The notes below the pieces were generated by a model. The model saw only the letters and a program-made list of their open reading frames with translations, did not search any database and was not told the DNA's origin. The translations under genes and the position numbers were made by a program. From NCBI RefSeq assembly GCF_038957035.1, contig NZ_CP152412.1, positions 6,382,501 through 6,446,500 of the forward strand: DNA of 64,000 nucleotides. Reading direction: 5' to 3'. The stretch comes from Bradyrhizobium sp. B097. Its GTDB lineage: Bacteria > Pseudomonadota > Alphaproteobacteria > Rhizobiales > Xanthobacteraceae. This document shows positions 20,115 through 29,786 of this stretch, one piece after another. Within the stretch, counting starts at the first letter, position 1, and every line of letters starts with the position of its first letter.

Positions 20115-21100
20115 TGCAGACCTCCGGCAACATGAAATGGCTGTGGCTCGCGATCGGGGCCGTCCTCATGCTGGCCCTGCCCCAGCTCGTCACCTCCTCG
20201 TTCGCGATCGACATCTTCATCCGCATCCTGCTGTTCTCCTTCATCGGCGTCGCCTGGAACCTGATGGGCGGTTATGCCAAGCAGCTGTCGCTCGGGCACG
20301 CCGCCTATTTCGGGCTCGGCGCCTACACCTCGACCATCATGCAGGTGAACTACGGCATCTCGCCGTGGATCGGGATGATCGCTGGCGGCGTGGTCGCGAT
20401 GCTGGCGAGCCTGCCGATCGGCTGGCTGTGCTTTCGCCTGCGCGGTCCCTATTTCACCATCGCCACCATCGCGACCGCCCAGGTGCTGATGCTGATCTTC
20501 CTCAAATTCCGCGACTTCGCCTGGGGCGCCGAAGGCACCACAATCCCGAATCTCGGCAGTGCGCCGCTGATGATGCAGTTCGAGGAGAAGTCGTCGTATT
20601 ACTACGTCGTGCTCGGCCTGCTCGTCGTTGGCCTCTGGATCACACACCAAATCGAGAAATCCCGGATCGGCTACTACCTCGTCGCGATCGGCGAGGATGA
20701 GGACGCGGCTGAGGCGGTCGGCGTCAACGCACCGAAGGTCAAGCGCGACATCTACATGATCAGCGCGTTCCTGACCGCGCTCGCTGGCACCTTCTACACC
20801 CAGTACATCTACTTCATCGATCCCGCGACCGCGTTCAGCTTCAGCGTCTCGATCGAGGCGGCGCTGGTCTCGATCGTCGGTGGCATCGGCACATTGTGGG
20901 GCCCCGTCATCGGCACCGTGCTGCTGGAGACCACCTCGGCGCTGCTGCAAAGCTGGCTCGGCAGCTCGGTCGGCGGCATCCAGCTCACGGTCTACAGCCT
21001 GATCCTGATGGCGGTGATCCTGTGGCGTCCGACCGGGCTGATCGGGTTTGCGACCGACGTCTATCACCGCATCATCCGGCGCAAGCCGGCGCGCGCCTGA
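20114..21100 (+). CDS. Branched-chain-amino-acid-type ABC permease, LivM type
   Basis: Inner-membrane permease of 328 residues starting at the ATG overlapping the LivH stop. It contains AWNLMGGYAKQLSLGHAAYFGLGAYTS, the LivM signature with SLGHAAYFGLGAY, and the cytoplasmic loop RIGYYLVAIGEDEDAAEAVGVN before the last helices. The open frame extends much further upstream, but the overlap start fits the family length. It works with LivH and the two ATPases downstream. Confidence 0.93.
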   Translation: MQTSGNMKWLWLAIGAVLMLALPQLVTSSFAIDIFIRILLFSFIGVAWNLMGGYAKQLSLGHAAYFGLGAYTSTIMQVNYGISPWIGMIAGGVVAMLASLPIGWLCFRLRGPYFTIATIATAQVLMLIFLKFRDFAWGAEGTTIPNLGSAPLMMQFEEKSSYYYVVLGLLVVGLWITHQIEKSRIGYYLVAIGEDEDAAEAVGVNAPKVKRDIYMISAFLTALAGTFYTQYIYFIDPATAFSFSVSIEAALVSIVGGIGTLWGPVIGTVLLETTSALLQSWLGSSVGGIQLTVYSLILMAVILWRPTGLIGFATDVYHRIIRRKPARA

Positions 21101-21110
21101 GGTCGTTGCG

Positions 21111-21860
21111 ATGGCGGAAGCACTGGTCATCAAGGGTCTCAGCAAGCGCTTCGGCGGCCTGCGCGCGGTGCAGGACGTCAGCTTCACGGTGCAGGAGAAC
21201 GAGACGGTCGCGCTGATCGGGCCGAACGGCGCCGGCAAGACCACGAGCTTTCATTTGATCACCGGATTTCATCGGCCGGACTCCGGCTCGGTGCTCGCCT
21301 TCGGCCACGAGGTCGTGGGCTTGCGGCCGCACGACGTCTGCGCGCTCGGCATGGCCCGTACCTTCCAGGTCGCAAAACCGTTCGGCGCGATGACGGTGCT
21401 CGCCAATGTGATGACCGGCGCCTTCCTGCGCGACCGCCATGTCGCGGCCGCACGCGACAAGGCGCGCGAGGCGATCGAATTCGTCGGCCTCGGCGCCAGG
21501 GAGCAGACGCCGGCGAAGGACCTCACCACCATCGACCAGCGCCGGCTGGAGATGGCCCGCGCCCTGGCCACGCAACCGAGAATCCTGCTGCTCGACGAGG
21601 TGATGGCCGGGCTCAACCCGGCCGAGATCGACCAGGCGGTGGCGCTGGTGAAGAAGCTTTCCGCCAGCGGCCTCACCATCGTGATCGTCGAGCACGTGAT
21701 GCGCGCGATCATGGCGGTGGCCCGTCACATCGTGGTGCTCGACCACGGCCAGAAGATCGCCGAGGGCACGCCGAAGGAGATCGTCGAGAATCCGGAAGTG
21801 ATCCGCGCCTATCTCGGCTCCTACGTGCATCCGCCGGCGCAGGGCGACGCCCATGCTTGA
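21111..21860 (+). CDS. Branched-chain-amino-acid-type ABC ATPase, LivG type
   Basis: 249-residue ATPase. Walker A GPNGAGKTT, LivG-type Q-loop region GMARTFQVAKPFGAMTVLANVMTGAFL, and Walker B ILLLDEVMAGLNPAEIDQ followed by VIVEHVMRAI. The signature region reads DLTTIDQRRLEMARALA rather than LSGGQ, a known looseness in LivG proteins. It overlaps livF by 8 bp. Confidence 0.92.
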   Translation: MAEALVIKGLSKRFGGLRAVQDVSFTVQENETVALIGPNGAGKTTSFHLITGFHRPDSGSVLAFGHEVVGLRPHDVCALGMARTFQVAKPFGAMTVLANVMTGAFLRDRHVAAARDKAREAIEFVGLGAREQTPAKDLTTIDQRRLEMARALATQPRILLLDEVMAGLNPAEIDQAVALVKKLSASGLTIVIVEHVMRAIMAVARHIVVLDHGQKIAEGTPKEIVENPEVIRAYLGSYVHPPAQGDAHA

Positions 21861-22557
21861 GCTCTCCCGCGTCAGCGCCAGCTACGGCTCGGTCCCCGCC
21901 ATCACCGACGTCAGCATCTCCATCGGCGAAGGCGAAGCCGTCGGCCTGCTCGGCGCCAACGGCGCCGGCAAGAGCACGACGCTGCGCGCCGTCTCCGGCC
22001 TCGTCAAACTGTTCGGAGGCAAGGTCACTTTCGACGGCGTCGACCTTGCCACGCTGCCGCCCTACCGGATTCCCGAGCTCGGCATCGCGCACGTCCCGGA
22101 AGGCCGCCAGGTGTTTCCGGAAATGACCGTGCAGGAAAATCTCGAGATCGGCGCCTATACGCCGAAGGCCAAGGCGGATCGTGCACGTACGATGGAGCTC
22201 GTCTACAACATCTTCCCGCGGCTCGCCGACCGCAGGAAGCAGCTCGCCGGCACCATGAGTGGCGGCGAGCAGCAGATGGTCGCGGTCGGCCGCGGGCTGA
22301 TGCTGAAGCCCCGCCTGCTGATGCTGGACGAACCCTCGCTGGGCCTCGCCCCCGTGATGACCGACGTCACCTTCGAGAAGATCGGCGAGATCCACAAGAT
22401 GGGCACCGCGATCCTGTTGGTCGAGCAGAATGTCAGCCGCGCGCTGTCACTGGTGCAGCGTGCCTATGTGCTGGAAAGCGGCAACGTGATCATGCAGGGC
22501 ACGAGTGCCGAGCTCGCGGGCAACAAGCAGGTGCAGGCGGCGTATCTCGGGATTTGA
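21853..22557 (+). CDS. Branched-chain-amino-acid-type ABC ATPase, LivF type
   Basis: 234-residue ATPase, last gene of the operon. Walker A GANGAGKST, signature MSGGEQQMVAVGRGLM, Walker B LLMLDEPSLGLAPVM and H-loop-region LLVEQNVSRALSL are all typical of LivF. It is followed directly by an intergenic palindromic repeat at 22562-22667, which may act as the transcript end. Confidence 0.93.
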   Translation: MLELSRVSASYGSVPAITDVSISIGEGEAVGLLGANGAGKSTTLRAVSGLVKLFGGKVTFDGVDLATLPPYRIPELGIAHVPEGRQVFPEMTVQENLEIGAYTPKAKADRARTMELVYNIFPRLADRRKQLAGTMSGGEQQMVAVGRGLMLKPRLLMLDEPSLGLAPVMTDVTFEKIGEIHKMGTAILLVEQNVSRALSLVQRAYVLESGNVIMQGTSAELAGNKQVQAAYLGI

Positions 22558-22561
22558 GGCA

Positions 22562-22667
22562 TTCATCCTGAGGAGCCGCGTAGCGGCGTCTCGAAGGATG
22601 AATCGGCCACCAGCCGGGCCGTCGACCCTTCGAGACGCGCGCAAGAGCGCGCTCCTCAGGGTGACGG
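22562..22667. repeat. Palindromic intergenic repeat, family A, copy 1
   Basis: Begins TCATCCTGAGGAG and ends CTCCTCAGGGTGACGG, giving complementary ends with internal hairpins. Its core at 22605-22637 is identical over 33 nt to the core of the copy at 44313-44345, which proves a dispersed repeat within this window. It separates the convergent liv operon and alkylsulfatase gene. Confidence 0.85.
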
Positions 22668-22689
22668 TCGTAGTTCCAGGTGCGTGGCT

Positions 22690-24633
22690 CTACGTCACCA
22701 CCGTCCGCTTCGGCTCGACGATCTCGAACATCCGCGGGAATTCGTCCATCAGCATCATCAATTCGCCGAGCCGCAGCGGCTCGCCAGATGCCTTGATCTT
22801 GCCGGCGCCGACGGCTTCCGGGAACGTGGTCAGCTTGGCGATGACTTCGTCCAGCACGCTGCGCGCCAGGGTGAAGCTCGCATGCGCGTCGGCTGCCTGC
22901 GCGCCCTTGACGTAAGTCAGCGCTGAGTTCTCGAGGTTGAGAACGAAGCTCTCGCCCGTATCGGTAAAGCTCCAGTTCAGCACGATGCGCTTGCCCTCGG
23001 CCTTTGGGCCGTTGAGGCGGACGCCGAGCACGTCCCAGAGCTGCTCGGTGCGCAGCGCAGCCAGCGTCTCGCGCGGCATCGGCGAGCGCGGCGGCGTCTT
23101 CGGCATGCCCTGCCGCAGCTCCTGCGCCCCGAACAGATAGGCGTTGCGCCAGGTCGAACTCTCGGCGGCATAGCCGAGCTGCTCGAACGTGTCGGCCAGC
23201 AATGCGCGGGCCGCCTGGTTGTCAGGCTCGGCGAACACGAGGTGGCTGACGGCCTGCGCCACAAAACGGAATTCACCCTTGGCGAAATCCGCAGCGGCGC
23301 GCTTCAGGATCGCGTCGGCACCGCCCATATATTCCACATACTTCTTGCCGGCCTCGACCGGCGGCAAGGAATCGAGATTGACCGGATTGGCGTCGTACCA
23401 GCCGAGATATTTCTGGTAGATCGCCTTCACGTTGTGCCTGATGTGGCCGTAATAGCCGCGGCCGTGCCAGGCGCCTTCAAGGCTCTGCGGCAGCCGGATC
23501 GTCTCGGCAATCTCGGCCGCGTTGAGGCCGTGGTTCATCAGCCGGATGGTCTGGTCATGCGCGTATTTGTAGAGGTCGCGCTGCTGGCGGATCATGGTGT
23601 CGATCCGCTCCCGCCCCCACACCGGCCAATGATGCTGGCCGCACATCGCCTCGGCCTTGCCGCCCCACATCTGCAAGGCCTCGCCGAGATATTTCGACCA
23701 GGCCAGCGCATCGCGCACATCGGCGCCGCGGAACGGCAGCAGGTTGTGGAAATTGTGTGTGCAGTTCTCCGCGAGGTTCAGCAGTTTGTAGCGCGGAAGG
23801 AAGAAATGCATCTCCGCCGGCGCTTCGCTGTTCGGCGCCATCTGGAATTCGAACTCGACGCCGTCGATCACGCGCTTGTCGCCGGTCGCGATGATCAGAT
23901 CGGTCGGTCGCAACAGCGCCACACCGCCCGCCGCCATGGTCTTGCCGAGGCCGCAATCGACCTGGCCGCGCACGCCCTTGGCGAGAAACGGCCCGAACTG
24001 GTATTGCGCGCGGCGCAGCATCGCAGGACCTGCGATGATGTTCTCGGAGACCGCGTGCTCCATGAAGAAGTTCGGCGCGATGATCGGCACGCCCGCCGCC
24101 AGCATGGCGTCGTCGAGCACGCCGCGCGCGCCGCCCCAGTGGTCGGTGTGGGTATGGGTGAAGATCACGGCGGCGACCGGCCGTTTGCCGCGATGCTGGA
24201 AGTACAGTTCCATCGCGGCGCGCGCGCCCTCGATCGAGGTCAGGGTGTCGACCACGATGACGCCCTTGTCGCCCTCGATCAGGGTCATGTTGGCGATGTC
24301 GAGCCCGCGCACCTGGTAGACGCCCGGCACGACCTCGAACAGGCCGTGATGCATGTTGAGCCGCGATTGCCGCCACAGGCTCGGATCGACGGTCGCAGGC
24401 GCCTTCTCCTTGGAGAGGAAGCCGTAAGGCTCGAGGCTCCAGACCACCCTGCCCTGGGCCGAGGTGACGCGCGCGTTCTCGATGGTGCCGAGGAAGCCGC
24501 GCGCGGCGTCGTCGAAATCCCTGGTGTCGGCGAACGGCAGCGCCTTCAGCGTCGCCTCGTGCTGCGCGATGACTGGCGCGGATGCCGCCTTCGGAAGTTC
24601 ATGCGACGTCTCACCTGCGGTTGTCTGGGTCAT
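22690..24633 (-). CDS. Alkyl sulfatase (SdsA1/YjcS-like metallo-beta-lactamase fold)
   Basis: 647 residues. The metallo-beta-lactamase domain (about residues 90-330) carries the zinc motif THTHTDHWGGARGV and further ligands around AENFMEHAVSEN and the later histidine region NCTHNFHNLLPFRG. A helical dimerisation domain (about 385-525) and a C-terminal SCP2-like domain (about 530-645, with LNWSFTDTGESFVLNLENSALTY) complete the layout known for SdsA1 from Pseudomonas. These enzymes hydrolyse primary alkyl sulfates to alcohol and sulfate. No signal peptide is seen. It is the last gene of a minus-strand operon with a flavin monooxygenase and an acyl-CoA dehydrogenase. The sulfatase family is firm; the exact substrate is inferred. 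Confidence 0.9.
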   Translation of the reverse strand: MTQTTAGETSHELPKAASAPVIAQHEATLKALPFADTRDFDDAARGFLGTIENARVTSAQGRVVWSLEPYGFLSKEKAPATVDPSLWRQSRLNMHHGLFEVVPGVYQVRGLDIANMTLIEGDKGVIVVDTLTSIEGARAAMELYFQHRGKRPVAAVIFTHTHTDHWGGARGVLDDAMLAAGVPIIAPNFFMEHAVSENIIAGPAMLRRAQYQFGPFLAKGVRGQVDCGLGKTMAAGGVALLRPTDLIIATGDKRVIDGVEFEFQMAPNSEAPAEMHFFLPRYKLLNLAENCTHNFHNLLPFRGADVRDALAWSKYLGEALQMWGGKAEAMCGQHHWPVWGRERIDTMIRQQRDLYKYAHDQTIRLMNHGLNAAEIAETIRLPQSLEGAWHGRGYYGHIRHNVKAIYQKYLGWYDANPVNLDSLPPVEAGKKYVEYMGGADAILKRAAADFAKGEFRFVAQAVSHLVFAEPDNQAARALLADTFEQLGYAAESSTWRNAYLFGAQELRQGMPKTPPRSPMPRETLAALRTEQLWDVLGVRLNGPKAEGKRIVLNWSFTDTGESFVLNLENSALTYVKGAQAADAHASFTLARSVLDEVIAKLTTFPEAVGAGKIKASGEPLRLGELMMLMDEFPRMFEIVEPKRTVVT

Positions 24634-24683
24634 TACTCAAGCACTCCCTCGTTTGGCGAAGAACAGTCCCGGTCGCGCATTAC

Positions 24684-26504
24684 TCAGCGGAATTGCACGC
24701 CTTCGAACTGGCCGCTGCGGCGCCAGCCATCGATGTATTTGAAGTAGGCCAACGCGCCCGCCGGATAGCCGACATTGAGCTTGGCGGCCGGCCCGGGCTC
24801 ACGGCCCTCATTGTTGTAATAGCCCGGTGTGCAATCGGGCCCGCCGATCATTCGGCCGACCGCGGTCAGCAGCAGCTCGACCCAGCGATTCTCGGCTTCC
24901 TTGCTGACTTCGATTTCCTTGAAGCTGTTGTCCTGCGCATGAGCGACCATCAGGGCGATGGTCCGCGCCGCTTCCGTCAGGTTGTGCGGCACGTTGGAAA
25001 TGAGGTTGGCGCCCTGGGTCGGCTGCACGAAAAACACGTTGGGGAAGCCATGCACGTGGATGCCGTGCTTGGTGCGCATGCCCTTGGCCCAATGCTCCGA
25101 CAGCTTGAGGCCATCGCGGCCGATTAGATCGAAGCCCGCGCGCCTGCGATATTCCGTGCCCACCTCGAAGCCCGATGCGTAGATGATGCAGTCGAGCTTG
25201 TATTCCTTGCCCGCGACGACAATCCCGTTCTCGGTAATCTCTTCGACACCCTTGCCGTCGGTATCCACCAGATGCGTGCCGGGCGTGTTGAAGGCCTGAA
25301 GATAGGCGTCGTGGAAACACGGCCGCTTGCAGAGCTGGCCATACCAGGCCTTGAGATTCCTGGCCGTCTCGGGGTCGCCGACGATGCTGTCGACCCGGTT
25401 GCGGATCTCCTCCATCTTTTCGAAGTCGGAATCCTCGAAGACCGCCCGCATGTTTTCCACCGTCCGCTGCTCGCGCGGCAGCAGCATCACCTTGGCGCGG
25501 ATCCGCTTCGACAGGTCGGTCCAGCCGTCCTGCACCAGGTCTTCCTCGGCCGATCCGCCGGCCTGGTTGGCGGTGAAATTCTCCAGCCAGCGTTGTTGCC
25601 AGCCCGGCGTTGCGATATCGGCGAACCAGTCCGGATCGATCGGGCCATTGCCGCGCACGTCGACCGACGACGGCGTGCGCTGGAATACGTAGAGCTCCTT
25701 GCAGGCGCGCGCGAGGTACGGAATGCATTGCACCGACGTTGCGCCGGTGCCGATGATGCCGACGCGCTTGTCGGCAAGCTTGTCCATCAGCGCGCCCCGG
25801 GGATCGCCGCCGGTGTAGTCGTAATCCCAGCGGCTGGTGTGGAACGAGTGGCCCTTGAAGCGCTCGATGCCGGGAATGCCGGGCAGCTTTGGCACATGCA
25901 GCGGGCCGGTGCCGATGCCGACATATTGCGCGGTGAAGGCGTCACCCCTGGTGGTGCGGACGATCCAGCGCGATTGCGCCGCGTCCCAGTCGAGGCTCGT
26001 CACCTCGGTGTGAAACAGCGCGTTGTCGTAGAGATTGAACTGCCGGCCGATCCGCTGGCAGTGCGCAAGGATTTCGGGCGCATGCGCGTACTTCTCCGTC
26101 GGCATGTGGCCGGTCTCTTCGAGCAGCGGCATATAGACCATCGACGCCGTGTCGCACTGCGCGCCGGGATACCGGTTCCAGTACCAGGTGCCGCCGAAAT
26201 CGCCGCCCTTCTCGACAATGCGGACATCCTTCACCCCGGCCTCGGTCAGCCGGGCCGCGGTGGCGAGCCCGGCAAAGCCGCCGCCGATGAAGGCGAAGGT
26301 GACGTGGTCGGTCTTCGGCGCGCGCTCCACCACCGGCGTGTAGGGATCCTCGAGATAATGCGCGAGCTGGCCCTTGATCTGCAGATACTGATCATTGCCG
26401 TCGGGACGCAGCCGCTTGTTGCGCTCCTCCTGATATTTCAGGCGCAGCCGCTCCTTGTCGATCGTGGCGGGCTTTGCGTCTCGGGCTTGCTCGGTCATCG
26501 TCAT
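24684..26504 (-). CDS. Flavin-containing monooxygenase, Baeyer-Villiger type
   Basis: About 606 residues from the ATG at 26504. After a polar N-terminal segment there is an FAD Rossmann motif [15 protein letters not shown], then [20 protein letters not shown], which matches the FxGxxxHxxxW-adjacent region of Baeyer-Villiger monooxygenases, and a second NADPH Rossmann motif [15 protein letters not shown]. The expected reaction is NADPH- and O2-dependent insertion of oxygen into a ketone. The long N-terminal extension and the C-terminal [23 protein letters not shown] resemble cyclohexanone/acetone-type enzymes. It sits 47 bp after the acyl-CoA dehydrogenase stop and 50 bp before alkylsulfatase, so a shared transcript is likely. 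Confidence 0.88.
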   Translation of the reverse strand: MTMTEQARDAKPATIDKERLRLKYQEERNKRLRPDGNDQYLQIKGQLAHYLEDPYTPVVERAPKTDHVTFAFIGGGFAGLATAARLTEAGVKDVRIVEKGGDFGGTWYWNRYPGAQCDTASMVYMPLLEETGHMPTEKYAHAPEILAHCQRIGRQFNLYDNALFHTEVTSLDWDAAQSRWIVRTTRGDAFTAQYVGIGTGPLHVPKLPGIPGIERFKGHSFHTSRWDYDYTGGDPRGALMDKLADKRVGIIGTGATSVQCIPYLARACKELYVFQRTPSSVDVRGNGPIDPDWFADIATPGWQQRWLENFTANQAGGSAEEDLVQDGWTDLSKRIRAKVMLLPREQRTVENMRAVFEDSDFEKMEEIRNRVDSIVGDPETARNLKAWYGQLCKRPCFHDAYLQAFNTPGTHLVDTDGKGVEEITENGIVVAGKEYKLDCIIYASGFEVGTEYRRRAGFDLIGRDGLKLSEHWAKGMRTKHGIHVHGFPNVFFVQPTQGANLISNVPHNLTEAARTIALMVAHAQDNSFKEIEVSKEAENRWVELLLTAVGRMIGGPDCTPGYYNNEGREPGPAAKLNVGYPAGALAYFKYIDGWRRSGQFEGVQFR

Positions 26505-26551
26505 CGGAAGGGCGCCTCGTTTCAGGAAAATTTGGTGGACTCTAGCGCCGC

Positions 26552-27796
26552 TCAGGCGGGATGTGCAGCAAGATAGGGCGAGTTGGCGATCGACCATTCC
26601 GGCATCGGCTCCATCCGGAAGATCTGCCGCAGATGCACCTCGTCGGGGCCGTCGCCGATCCGCAGCAGCCGTCCCCACGCCAGCGCCTGGTGGATCGGCG
26701 TATCGTCGGAACCGCCCATCGCGCCGAACACCTGCATCGCGCGGTCGGCGATCTTTTGCAGCATCGCGGGCACCGCGACCTTGATCAGCGAGACGTCGCG
26801 CCAGGCGCCGTGATGGCCGGCCTGATCGAGCCGCCAGGCGCAGCGCCAGGCGAGCAGCCGCGCCTGCTCCAGCTCGACGCGGGCTTCGGCGATCCAGCGC
26901 TGGACGGTATCGTACTGGATCACGGTGCGCCCGAATGCACTGCGCTCCGCAGCGCGCGCCATCATCAACTCGATCAGGAGCTCGCAGAGCCCGATCGAGC
27001 GCATGCAATGGTGGATGCGCGCCGGTCCGAGCCGAATCTGCGCGACCTTGAAACCCTCGCCCTCCGCCCCGAGCAGATTCTCCGCCGGCATGCGCACATT
27101 GTCGAACTCAAGCTCGCCGATCGGCGCTGTATGATCTTCGCACCCCATCCAGCGCAGCCGCCGCACCAGCCGCACGCCGGGCGCATCCATCGGCACGATG
27201 ATGCAGGAATGCCGGCGGGTGCGCTCGGCGCCGGCATCGGTCACACCCATCACGATCAGGAAGCTGCAGCGCGGATGCGCGGCGCCGGTGATGAACCATT
27301 TGCGGCCGTTGACGATGTAGTGGTCGCCGTCGCGCACCATCCGCGTTGCGATGTTGGTGGCGTCGGACGAGGCGACATCGGGCTCGGTCATGCCGAAGGC
27401 GGAACGCGTCTCGGCGTTGAGCAGCGGCGTCAGCCAACGCTTCTTCTGCGCCGGCGTCGCGCAGGCCTGCAACGCGATCATGTTAGGCACGTCGGGCGCC
27501 TGGCAGTTGAACACCTCCGGCGCCCAGAACAGCCGCCCCATGATCTCCGCCAGCGGCGCGTAGTCGAGATTGGAGAGACGCGTGCCCGGTTCATCGTCCG
27601 CCAGTTCGGGCAGGCCGAGATTCCACAGGCCCGCCGCGCGCGCCTGTTGCTGCAGCTCGGCCATGAACGGCGGCGTGTCGCTGTGCTCGCGGACATGGTC
27701 GAGCCAGGCGCGATGGCGCGGCAGCACCGCCTTCTCGAAGAAGGCCAACAGATCTTGCCGCCAGCGCTCCGACCGTTCGGACAGATCGAAATCCAT
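26552..27796 (-). CDS. Acyl-CoA dehydrogenase family protein
   Basis: 414 residues. The family is shown by [25 protein letters not shown] (FAD/substrate-binding middle domain), [18 protein letters not shown], and the C-terminal helical domain with [33 protein letters not shown] and [33 protein letters not shown]. It is an FAD enzyme introducing a 2,3-double bond into an acyl-CoA, and resembles the long-chain/phosphotransferase-linked ACAD10/11-like branch. It is first in the operon with the monooxygenase and alkylsulfatase and is divergent from the IclR regulator. Confidence 0.9.
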   Translation of the reverse strand: MDFDLSERSERWRQDLLAFFEKAVLPRHRAWLDHVREHSDTPPFMAELQQQARAAGLWNLGLPELADDEPGTRLSNLDYAPLAEIMGRLFWAPEVFNCQAPDVPNMIALQACATPAQKKRWLTPLLNAETRSAFGMTEPDVASSDATNIATRMVRDGDHYIVNGRKWFITGAAHPRCSFLIVMGVTDAGAERTRRHSCIIVPMDAPGVRLVRRLRWMGCEDHTAPIGELEFDNVRMPAENLLGAEGEGFKVAQIRLGPARIHHCMRSIGLCELLIELMMARAAERSAFGRTVIQYDTVQRWIAEARVELEQARLLAWRCAWRLDQAGHHGAWRDVSLIKVAVPAMLQKIADRAMQVFGAMGGSDDTPIHQALAWGRLLRIGDGPDEVHLRQIFRMEPMPEWSIANSPYLAAHPA

Positions 27797-27829
27797 GCCG
27801 CCTCCCGTCTTTGGCCGGCAGATAAACCG

Positions 27830-27862
27830 ATATCGAAACGATTTGCAAATTTATTTCGATAT
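27830..27862. promoter_or_regulatory. Candidate IclR operator in the acyl-CoA dehydrogenase/iclR divergent region
   Basis: Perfect 9-bp inverted arms, ATATCGAAA at 27830-27838 and TTTCGATAT at 27854-27862, separated by 15 bp containing the palindrome ATTTGCAAAT at 27841-27850. The site lies between the start of the catabolic operon (27796) and the regulator start (27899), in a distinctly AT-rich patch, as expected for a local regulator's operator and divergent promoters. Confidence 0.65.
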
Positions 27863-27898
27863 ATTGACATTTCTACCAATTTGAGACCATTATTTCGT

Positions 27899-28687
27899 AT
27901 GGCGGCATTGTCCACTCTCGAATCCCAGGCTGATCCCTCCTTTGCGACCACCCTGGCGCACGGGCTCGATCTGCTGGCGGCCTTCCGCAACCACACCGGC
28001 CCGCTCTCGAATGCGGAGCTTGCCGAGCACACCGGCCTGTCGCGGCCGACCGTCTCGCGCCTGACCTACACGCTGGAGCAGCTCGGCTATCTCAGGCGCG
28101 ACGCCAAGGGCCGCTTCATGCTCGGGCTCGGCGTGCTCGCCGCCGCCTATCCAGTGCTGTCGTCGCTCAAGGTCCGCCAGCTCGCGCGTCCGCTGATGCG
28201 CGACTTCGCCGCCTACACCGGCGGCACGGTGTCGATCGCGATGCCGTTCGGGCTCGACTTCATCTATGTCGAAACGCTGCGCACGACGGACGCGGTGCCG
28301 CACGTGCCTGACGTCGGCTTTGTCTCCTCGCTGGCGCCGACTGCGGTCGGCCGCGCGCTGCTGTCGCTGTTCACGAAGGACGAACGCGATGCCTATGTCG
28401 CGCGTGTGAAGGCCGAGCGCCCCGAGGAGCTCGACTACGTCGAACGGCGCACGCTGCCGGACATCGAGCTCTGCAACGAACGCGGCTTCGCGGTCTCGCT
28501 CGGCGAATGGCGACGCGAGATCTTCGGCGTCGCCGCCCCGCTCTATCGCACGCCCGCCGGCGAGTGCCTGTCGGTCAATTGCGGCATCCCCTCGTTCCGC
28601 TTCAGCGCCGAGCAGATCGAGCGCGAATGCGGGCCGCGCATGCTCGGGCTCGCCCGCAGCATCCGCTCGCTGGTGGCCAACGACTAG
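27899..28687 (+). CDS. IclR family transcriptional regulator
   Basis: 262 residues from the ATG at 27899. The N-terminal winged helix-turn-helix (about residues 15-75) includes NAELAEHTGLSRPTVSRLTYTLEQLGYLRRD. The C-terminal effector domain (about 90-255) has SSLAPTAVGRALLSLF and GVAAPLYRTPAGECLSVNCGIPS, the typical IclR GAF-like fold. It is divergent from the acyl-CoA dehydrogenase, monooxygenase and alkylsulfatase operon and probably controls it through the inverted repeat at 27830-27862. The inducer is unknown. A palindromic repeat follows its stop codon directly. Confidence 0.92.
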   Translation: MAALSTLESQADPSFATTLAHGLDLLAAFRNHTGPLSNAELAEHTGLSRPTVSRLTYTLEQLGYLRRDAKGRFMLGLGVLAAAYPVLSSLKVRQLARPLMRDFAAYTGGTVSIAMPFGLDFIYVETLRTTDAVPHVPDVGFVSSLAPTAVGRALLSLFTKDERDAYVARVKAERPEELDYVERRTLPDIELCNERGFAVSLGEWRREIFGVAAPLYRTPAGECLSVNCGIPSFRFSAEQIERECGPRMLGLARSIRSLVAND

Positions 28688-28688
28688 G

Positions 28689-28733
28689 GCATGATCCGGA
28701 AAAGTGTGAAGCGGTTTTCCGAAGAGGTCATGC
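28689..28733. repeat. Short palindromic repeat after iclR
   Basis: Reads from GCATGATCCGGAAAAG to GGTCATGC with a complementary CCGGAAAA/TTTTCCG interior; it forms a hairpin two bases after the iclR stop. This resembles a repeat common in Bradyrhizobium-type genomes and may serve as a transcript end. Confidence 0.65.
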
Positions 28734-28783
28734 ATTAAAAGTACGCATCGCGCAGACGATGCGGCAGATATGGGGAGGGAGAC

Positions 28784-29765
28784 ATGCGCGGCATCGCAAC
28801 CGCCGTTCGACTGCTCGCGACCATCGCATCCGTCCTGCTGGGTAGCGCCGGCGCCAACGCGCAGGACAATTATCCGAGCCGGCCGATCCACATCATCGTG
28901 CCCTACCCTGCCGGTGGCATCGTCGATATCGTCGCGCGCGCGGTGACCGAGCAGGTCGGCCGCGACTGGAAGCAGACCGTCGTGGTGGAGGCGCGCCCAG
29001 GCGGCAACAGCAATATCGGCACCGCCGCCGTCGCGCGCAGCGAGCCGGATGGCTACACTTGGGTCGTCACTGGCCCCGCGCTGCTGGTCAACCCGGATCT
29101 CTACAAGGATGCCGGCTGGAACGCGGCACGGGATTTCAGGTGCGTCGGCCTCGCGGTCTGGAATCAAAGCGTGGCGCTGGTGCATCCGTCGATGCCGGTG
29201 AAGACCATCGGCGAATTCGTCGAGCTCGCGCGCAAGCAGCCCGGACAGTTCAATTTCGGCAATCCCGGCACCGGATCGTCGATCGACCTCAGCGCCCAGA
29301 AACTGTTTCAGGCCGCCGGCATCAAGCTGACCAATGTCGGCTACAAGGGCCAGCCGCAGGCGCTGATCGACCTGATGACCAACCTGATGCATTTCGAGAT
29401 CGTCTCGCTCGAACTCGCGCTGCCGCACATCAAGGCCGGCAACGTCAAGCCGCTGGCGGTGTTCACCGACAAGCGCGTTCCCGACCTGCCCGGACGTCCC
29501 GACCATCGCGGAAGCCGGCTTTGCCGAGGCCGCCTACGTTCCCTGGTACGGCATCTATGTGCCGGCCGCGACGCCGGCGCCGCTGCTTGCGAAGATCAAT
29601 GCGGCGATCAACAAGGCATTGCAGAACCCCGACGTGCAGCGCCAGCTGTCGCTTGCCAATATTCCGGGCAAGCCGATGTCGCTCGATGAACTCGCCGCGC
29701 TGATGAAGGCCGATCAGCAGAAGCTGACGACCGTGATCAAGACCTCGGGAATGGCGCTGCAGTAG
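28784..29765 (+). pseudogene. Tripartite-tricarboxylate-type (TctC/Bug) substrate-binding protein, frameshifted
   Basis: Periplasmic solute-binding protein of the Bug/TctC family with signal peptide (TAVRLLATIASVLLGSAGANA) and mature start YPSRPIHIIVPYPAGGIVDIVARAV. The first frame reads well to FTDKRVPDLP and then turns to nonsense. The matching sequence DVPTIAEAGFAEAAYVPWYG continues in the next frame from about 29492 to the stop at 29765. One extra base in the CCC at 29489-29491 explains this; removing it gives a normal 326-residue protein. It is either a recent null mutation or a sequencing error. No TctA/TctB membrane genes are adjacent, which is common for Bug proteins. Confidence 0.85.
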
Positions 29766-29786
29766 CTTCTGCTCAGTCGATTCTGT

